Part shown: piece by piece, positions 6,772-10,266 of the stretch | Layout: each line of letters begins with the position of its first letter | How positions within the stretch are numbered: the stretch's first letter is position 1 | NCBI GenBank assembly: GCA_900549415.1 | Contig: URNX01000074.1 | Span: forward strand, 1 to 10,266 | Reading direction: 5' to 3' | Length of the DNA stretch: 10,266 nucleotides | Source of the DNA: an uncultured bacterium | GTDB taxonomy: Bacteria; Verrucomicrobiota; Lentisphaeria; Victivallales; UBA1829 | Translations under genes and position numbers: made by a program | The notes under the pieces: model-generated | The model's database searches: none | What the model saw: the letters and a program-made list of their open reading frames with translations, nothing else | What the model was told of the DNA's origin: nothing

Positions 6772-8088
6772 TTACAGAACTTCCGGGAGATGGAGGCGGA
6801 CCTGCTCGCGCATCTCGTTGTCGCTGATGGAAGTTGTGCGTCCGCGGGCGTATTCAGCGTCGATCCAGTCGCGGATGGCGATGATGCCGGGATTGTCCTT
6901 GCGGATGCCTGCGCCTTTCGGCGTGTTCTCCTGCACCCAGTATGCGATGCCCGCAAGACCGGAGGTGTTGGAGACGGCGACGCGGCAGGGGCGGTTCAGA
7001 AATTTTTCCGTATCGAAAATGTTGTAGATTTCCTCGTTCTTGGTCAGCCCGTCGGCATGGATTCCGGCACGCGTGGTGTTGAAATCGGCTCCGACGAACG
7101 GGAAGTTCGGGGGAATTTCGTGTTTGATTTGGGTGCGGAAGAACTCCGCCATTTCCGTAATGGCAGTGGTATCGATACCGTCATTGATTCCGGTGAGTCC
7201 CATCCAGTCGAAGACGAGTCCTTCGATCGGCGGGTTTCCGGTGCGTTCTCCGAATCCGAGGAAGGTTCCGTTGACGGCGGAACAGCCGTAAAGCCATGCG
7301 CAGACGCCGTTTGCGAGAACCTTGTGGAAATCGTTGTGTCCGTGCCACTCAAGCTGTTCGGATTTCGTATCGGTTTCTGAGAGAATCATGTCGAGCATGG
7401 CGGGAACTCCGCGGGGCGCGGGAACGTTGGGGAAGGGCAGACCGTACCCCATCGTGTCGCACAGACGGATTTTGACGTTCATTCCGGTCCCGGCGCAGAG
7501 GTCGTTGAGTTCGTTGATCATGGGGATGACGAATCCTTCGAAGTCTGCGCGGGTGGCGTCTTCCAGATGACAGCGCGGTCGGACACCGTTTTCGAGAGCG
7601 GCTTCGACGATTTCCTTGTAGGAGTCGAGCGCCTGGCGGCGGGTCTTGCGCAGTTTCAGGAAAATATGATAATCGGAACAGGAGGTCAGAATGCCGGTCT
7701 CCTTGAGTCCCATGCTTTTGACGAGTTCAAAATCTTTTTTTACAGCGCGGATCCATGCGGTGATTTCGGGGAATTCGAATCCGAGTTCCTGACAGGCTTC
7801 CACGGCTTTGCGGTCCTGTTCGCTGTAGAGGAAGAATTCGCTCTGGCGGATGAGACCGTGCTTGCCGCCGATCCGGTGCATGAATTTGAAGAGTTCGACT
7901 ATTTCGGAAACGGAATACGGCGGACGCGCCTGCTGTCCGTCGCGGAACGTTGTATCGGTAATCCAGATATGTTCCGGCAGACGCGGGCTTACGGTTTTCT
8001 CAACGAATTTGAAAGCCGGAATCCTGTCATAGGAAAAAATTTCCCGGAAGAGATTCGGCTCGGCTACATTTTTCAAAAGTCTTTTCAT
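6772..8088 (-). CDS. HMGL-family acyltransferase, likely Re-citrate synthase or isopropylmalate/homocitrate synthase homologue
   Basis: A TIM-barrel enzyme of the HMG-CoA lyase-like/isopropylmalate synthase superfamily, which condenses acetyl-CoA (or another acyl-CoA) with a 2-oxoacid. Residue numbers here count from the upstream TTG (8118); subtract 10 for the chosen ATG start. The barrel begins WITDTTFRDGQQARPPYS with the metal-binding D60 after R59. The His-x-His metal site is in WHGHNDFH (H259, H261), and GFGERTGN (288-295) is the conserved Gly/Asn loop. After the barrel, AGIHADGLTKNEEIYNIFD matches the short subdomain of this family; there is no C-terminal LeuA regulatory domain. From memory, this pattern resembles the clade containing the Re-citrate synthase of Clostridium kluyveri, used by anaerobes without a normal (Si) citrate synthase, but substrate is not proven. 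ATG 8088 is preferred over TTG 8118 because the predicted transcript starts only about 9 nt before the TTG and the family N-terminus begins near the ATG. First gene of an operon with the Dgt-like gene. Confidence 0.85.
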   Translation of the reverse strand: MKRLLKNVAEPNLFREIFSYDRIPAFKFVEKTVSPRLPEHIWITDTTFRDGQQARPPYSVSEIVELFKFMHRIGGKHGLIRQSEFFLYSEQDRKAVEACQELGFEFPEITAWIRAVKKDFELVKSMGLKETGILTSCSDYHIFLKLRKTRRQALDSYKEIVEAALENGVRPRCHLEDATRADFEGFVIPMINELNDLCAGTGMNVKIRLCDTMGYGLPFPNVPAPRGVPAMLDMILSETDTKSEQLEWHGHNDFHKVLANGVCAWLYGCSAVNGTFLGFGERTGNPPIEGLVFDWMGLTGINDGIDTTAITEMAEFFRTQIKHEIPPNFPFVGADFNTTRAGIHADGLTKNEEIYNIFDTEKFLNRPCRVAVSNTSGLAGIAYWVQENTPKGAGIRKDNPGIIAIRDWIDAEYARGRTTSISDNEMREQVRLHLPEVL

Positions 8089-8133
8089 TTTCCGCCAGCC
8101 TTTTTCCGTTATTTCCAATTTTGCAATTCTTTA

Positions 8134-8162
8134 AATATACGCCGTAAACGGTCATTTTGCAA
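8134..8162 (-). promoter_or_regulatory. Sigma-70-type promoter of the HMGL-family gene operon
   Basis: Read leftward, TTGCAA (-35, 8162-8157), a 17-bp spacer and TATATT (-10, 8139-8134) predict a start near 8127. This gives a leader of about 39 nt to the ATG at 8088. The spacer contains the dyad CCGT-TT-ACGG (8151-8142), a possible operator between the two hexamers. Confidence 0.65.
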
Positions 8163-8202
8163 GCTCCGGAAAATGAAATCCGCCCGTTTTTCGCCTTTGA
8201 GT

Positions 8203-8231
8203 TTGAAAAAAGAAGGATAAAACAGTATATT
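8203..8231 (+). promoter_or_regulatory. Sigma-70-type promoter of rnhC
   Basis: TTGAAA (-35, 8203-8208), a 17-bp A-rich spacer and TATATT (-10, 8226-8231) predict a start near 8238, 17 nt upstream of the rnhC ATG. It diverges from the HMGL-gene promoter, with about 40 bp between the two -35 boxes. Confidence 0.6.
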
Positions 8232-8254
8232 TCCATTAAAAACAAGGATTTATC

Positions 8255-9193
8255 ATGCCGGAAAACAAAAATTGTATCGTCAAACTTCTTCCCGCAGAAT
8301 TGCACGATGTGCTGCGCGATGCGCTGGAGGCGCGCTGCTGGGATTTCTCAGAATTGCCGTACGCAAAATTCAAAGCGGTGAAAAATAAAACCAACGCTGT
8401 GCTTTACAACAGCGGAAAACTTGTGATTCAGGGCGCGGAGGCGCAGGATTTCGTCGATTTCATTCTGGAACCCGAAGTGCTGAAAGATCTCGCATTTCAG
8501 GAAAAACAGCAGGATTTCATTCCTCATGCGGGAATGGACGAGAGCGGCAAAGGCGATTTCTTCGGTCCGCTTGTCGTCGCCGCTGTTTATCTGGATAAGG
8601 GAATGGAACTTTCGCTCGGCGATGCCGGCGTGCGTGACTGCAAACTCATCAAAAATGATATGCAGCTGCGCAAGATTGCGGCGGATGCCATGAAGATTAT
8701 CGGCAAGGGGTTCGGGTTCGTCGCGATCGGTCCCGAGGCGTACAACCGCATGTATTCGGGGTTCCGTTCTCTGAATCATCTGCTCGCGTGGGGGCATGCC
8801 CGCGCGCTGGAGAATCTGCTGGAGAAGGTTCCGGAATGCAAAGAGGCGCTCGCCGACAAATTCGGAAATGAATCGCTGATTCTCTCGGCTCTTCGGGAGC
8901 GCGGACGGCAGATCCGGCTTGTTCAGCGAACCAAAGCGGAGAGCGACATGGCGGTTGCCGCGGCGTCGGTGATTGCCCGTGCAGCATTCCTGAAACGCCT
9001 CGAAGACCTTGGAAAAGAGGCGGGTATGACTCTGCCGAAGGGCGCCGGCGAACAGGTTGACGTCTGCGCCGCAAAGCTTGTGGAGCAGGGCGGACGCGAT
9101 CTGCTTTCAAAGTATGCAAAAATGCATTTCCGCAACAGCTATAAAGCGCTCGGTCTCCCGCCCCCGCCGAAGACCGAGTGGAAACATCATTGA
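8255..9193 (+). CDS. rnhC: Ribonuclease HIII
   Basis: A 312-aa endonuclease that cleaves the RNA strand of RNA-DNA hybrids (R-loops, replication primers). The N-terminal ~80 residues form the TBP-like substrate-binding domain that distinguishes RNase HIII from RNase HII (basic patch KFKAVKNKTNAVLYNSGKLVIQG, 38-60). The catalytic domain starts GMDESGKGDFFGP with D95 and E96. Remaining acidic ligands are probably D201 (ADKFGNES) and E229 (TKAESDMAVAAASVIAR), giving the D-E-D-E set typical of RNase HIII. The loop usually reading DSKKL is DCKLI here. The ATG at 8255 has AAGGA (8244-8248) at 6-nt spacing. Length is normal. The gene is monocistronic, diverges from the HMGL-gene operon, and its TGA abuts the stop codon of the opposing GH16 gene with no base between. 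Confidence 0.95.
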   Translation: MPENKNCIVKLLPAELHDVLRDALEARCWDFSELPYAKFKAVKNKTNAVLYNSGKLVIQGAEAQDFVDFILEPEVLKDLAFQEKQQDFIPHAGMDESGKGDFFGPLVVAAVYLDKGMELSLGDAGVRDCKLIKNDMQLRKIAADAMKIIGKGFGFVAIGPEAYNRMYSGFRSLNHLLAWGHARALENLLEKVPECKEALADKFGNESLILSALRERGRQIRLVQRTKAESDMAVAAASVIARAAFLKRLEDLGKEAGMTLPKGAGEQVDVCAAKLVEQGGRDLLSKYAKMHFRNSYKALGLPPPPKTEWKHH

Positions 9194-9205
9194 TCAGACT
9201 CGGTC
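9149..9205. repeat. Three-arm inverted repeat across the rnhC/GH16 convergent junction
   Basis: The arm AGACCGAGT (9171-9179) can pair with CTCGGTCT to its left (9149-9156, 8 bp, 14-nt loop) or with ACTCGGTC to its right (9198-9205, 8 bp, 18-nt loop holding both stop codons). The pairings are mutually exclusive and work in transcripts from either strand. No T tract follows on either side, so this is not a standard intrinsic terminator. It could nonetheless stop or protect the two converging mRNAs. The arms lie inside coding sequence, so chance is possible. Confidence 0.45.
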
Positions 9206-10114
9206 GAATACCCGGACGTGGTCGACTTCAAAGCAGTCGGGCAGCACTGCGTCGAAGAGCAGTTTGCACGGCGTCCCGGGCTTCTGGCTGTCCGGCGCGG
9301 TGAATCCGGGGCCGCGGTAGCCGTGGCATTCGGTGGAAACAAGTATGAACTGTTCCACTTCGGAGACCGGACCGACGGAGACGCTGCCCGGCTTCAGCCA
9401 CGGTGCGCCTTCGCTCTCTTTGACGATATGCTTTTCCTCTGCGCGTTCCGGCGGAACGACTTTTCCGGTGAGTTCGCCGTCCGCATAGAAATCGTATCCT
9501 TCGGGGCTCCAGTCGACGCCGAAATAATGCCATCCGTCGGCAGTGTCCTTGCAGTCCCATGAGAAGTGACCGGAAGCTCCGCAGTCACGTCCGTAACCGC
9601 CCCAGATATTGCCGCCGATGAGTTTGCCTTCGGTGTGCTGGCGGTAGTTTTCCATGATGTCGCATTCGACGCCTGCGCGGCGCGGATCGGGATGAGAGCC
9701 GATGCCGGGAGCCTGAAGCCAGAATGCCGCGTGCCATCCGGGATTTTTCGGCAGACGGCAGCGGATTTCATAATAGCCGTAACGGTGCATGAATTTTGGT
9801 TGATCGAGTTTGCCGAACGGCCAGAATCCGCCGCAGTCTTTGGGATTGTCGTAGGTGAGCGCGCCGGTCTGGAGATGCGGCGAGAAGAAGTCGTCGCCCT
9901 TCCGGATCAGGTGAAGTTTCAGATGACTGTTTCCGTCGAGTTCGACTCCATCGGTGGTGAATGTTTTGAGCCGTTTCCCCCAGAAGTTGAGCCGGAATCC
10001 CCACTTTGAGGTATCAAGTTCCGTTCCGTCGAATTCATCGTTCCAGACGAGTTTCCAGTTTTTGCTTTCGGGCAGAAAGCTGTCCGCATGGTTATCGAGT
10101 TTGAAAGTCTGCAT
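9194..10114 (-). CDS. Glycoside hydrolase family 16 protein
   Basis: A 306-aa protein with the beta-jelly-roll endo-glycanase signatures of GH16. LVWNDEFDG (22-30) and the TSKW segment are the usual N-terminal block, RYGYYEIRCRLP (111-122) follows, and the catalytic motif is ECDIMEN, an ExDxxE form with nucleophile E150, D152 and acid/base E155. The longer ExDxxE spacing is that of the laminarinase/agarase/carrageenase side of the family rather than of xyloglucan endotransglycosylases. The C-terminus ends in a strand with FEVDHVRVFDRV. No signal peptide or lipobox is present: the first 20 residues are polar, so either the product is cytoplasmic or it is exported by another route. The ATG at 10114 has AAGGA (10125-10121) at 6-nt spacing. 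Substrate is unknown. It is transcribed alone within the window; no transporter or other glycan gene lies beside it, but the contig ends just upstream. Confidence 0.93.
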   Translation of the reverse strand: MQTFKLDNHADSFLPESKNWKLVWNDEFDGTELDTSKWGFRLNFWGKRLKTFTTDGVELDGNSHLKLHLIRKGDDFFSPHLQTGALTYDNPKDCGGFWPFGKLDQPKFMHRYGYYEIRCRLPKNPGWHAAFWLQAPGIGSHPDPRRAGVECDIMENYRQHTEGKLIGGNIWGGYGRDCGASGHFSWDCKDTADGWHYFGVDWSPEGYDFYADGELTGKVVPPERAEEKHIVKESEGAPWLKPGSVSVGPVSEVEQFILVSTECHGYRGPGFTAPDSQKPGTPCKLLFDAVLPDCFEVDHVRVFDRV

Positions 10115-10152
10115 ATGATTTCCTTTTTGTTTGATAATGATATCTGCGGATA

Positions 10153-10161
10153 ATTATACCA
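10153..10161 (-). promoter_or_regulatory. Extended -10 promoter of the GH16 gene
   Basis: Read leftward the sequence TGGTATAAT is a perfect -10 hexamer preceded by the TGn extended element. The predicted start is near 10146, leaving about 31 nt to the ATG at 10114. No good -35 hexamer is present at 16-18 bp, which is acceptable for an extended -10 promoter and may indicate activator dependence. Confidence 0.65.
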
Positions 10162-10165
10162 TCAA

Positions 10166-10180
10166 TCTCTTGAAAAGAGA
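10166..10180. promoter_or_regulatory. Inverted repeat upstream of the GH16 -10 box, candidate operator
   Basis: TCTCTT-GAA-AAGAGA is a perfect 6-3-6 dyad located 5 bp upstream of the extended -10 element, where a -35 region would be. The position suits a transcription-factor site that controls the glycoside hydrolase gene, but no regulator is identified. Confidence 0.4.
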
Positions 10181-10195
10181 GAGCGGAAGAAGTAT

Positions 10196-10266
10196 AGATC
10201 GGAAGAGCACACGTCTGAACTCCAGTCACGTTTCGGAATCTCGTATGCCGTCTTCTGCTTGAAAAA
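10196..10266 (+). other. Illumina TruSeq adapter read-through (artefact)
   Basis: From 10196 the sequence is AGATCGGAAGAGCACACGTC and onward, the TruSeq indexed adapter. It continues through a GTTTCGGA index (10230-10237) into the ATCTCGTATGCCGTCTTCTG flow-cell segment ending at 10261, followed by five A residues. It is not genomic. True sequence ends at or before 10195. Confidence 0.98.

Noticed and set aside
6409..7380. Plus-strand open frame (323 codons) opposite the dGTPase and HMGL-family genes
   Set aside because: It spans the junction of two well-supported minus-strand genes and shows no domain.
8086..8118. TTG at 8118 as start of the HMGL-family gene
   Set aside because: It has a weak Shine-Dalgarno and lies only about 9 nt after the predicted transcription start. 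ATG 8088 gives a more normal leader. The TTG remains possible.
1..10195. CRISPR array, insertion sequence, integrase, attachment site or phage gene
   Set aside because: None was seen: there are no regularly spaced repeats, no terminal inverted repeats and no transposase or recombinase motifs on either strand.

Overview
The window is a compact bacterial stretch: eight protein genes and one tRNA in about 10.2 kb, moderately GC-rich, with strong third-position bias. It ends in sequencing-adapter sequence, so it is almost certainly the raw end of an assembled (probably metagenomic) contig. Several traits suggest an anaerobe, possibly from the PVC group (Lentisphaerota-like): an RNase HIII, a Re-citrate-synthase-like HMGL enzyme, a sigma-54 promoter and a GH16 glycanase. 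The phylum call is an impression and not a demonstration.

Layout. Positions 23-430 (+) encode a small coiled-coil/XRE DNA-binding protein. It converges, with a one-base gap, on a leftward operon at 5205-432 (-). In transcription order this operon is an FmdB-type zinc ribbon, the Hsp90 chaperone HtpG, the co-chaperone DnaJ, and a GT39-type integral-membrane glycosyltransferase. The last three genes are packed with a 1-nt gap and a 4-nt GTGA overlap. A full-consensus sigma-54 (-24/-12) promoter lies 56 nt upstream of the zinc-ribbon gene. A cluster of short inverted repeats lies where activator sites for sigma-54 promoters usually sit. A tRNA-Asp(GTC) with its own -35/-10 promoter follows at 5528-5452 (-).

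A second leftward operon (8088-5620) holds a Re-citrate synthase/isopropylmalate synthase-family enzyme and a Dgt-like dNTP triphosphohydrolase, whose Shine-Dalgarno overlaps the preceding stop codon. Divergent from it, with good sigma-70-type promoters in both directions between 8119 and 8254, is rnhC (RNase HIII, 8255-9193, +). rnhC converges with zero intergenic bases on a GH16 glycoside hydrolase (10114-9194, -), which has an extended -10 promoter and a perfect inverted repeat just upstream of it.

The most interesting biology is the apparent sigma-54 control of a chaperone operon (fmdB-like, htpG, dnaJ, membrane glycosyltransferase). I found no clearly novel multi-gene defence or mobile system. 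No CRISPR array, insertion sequence or phage gene is visible.
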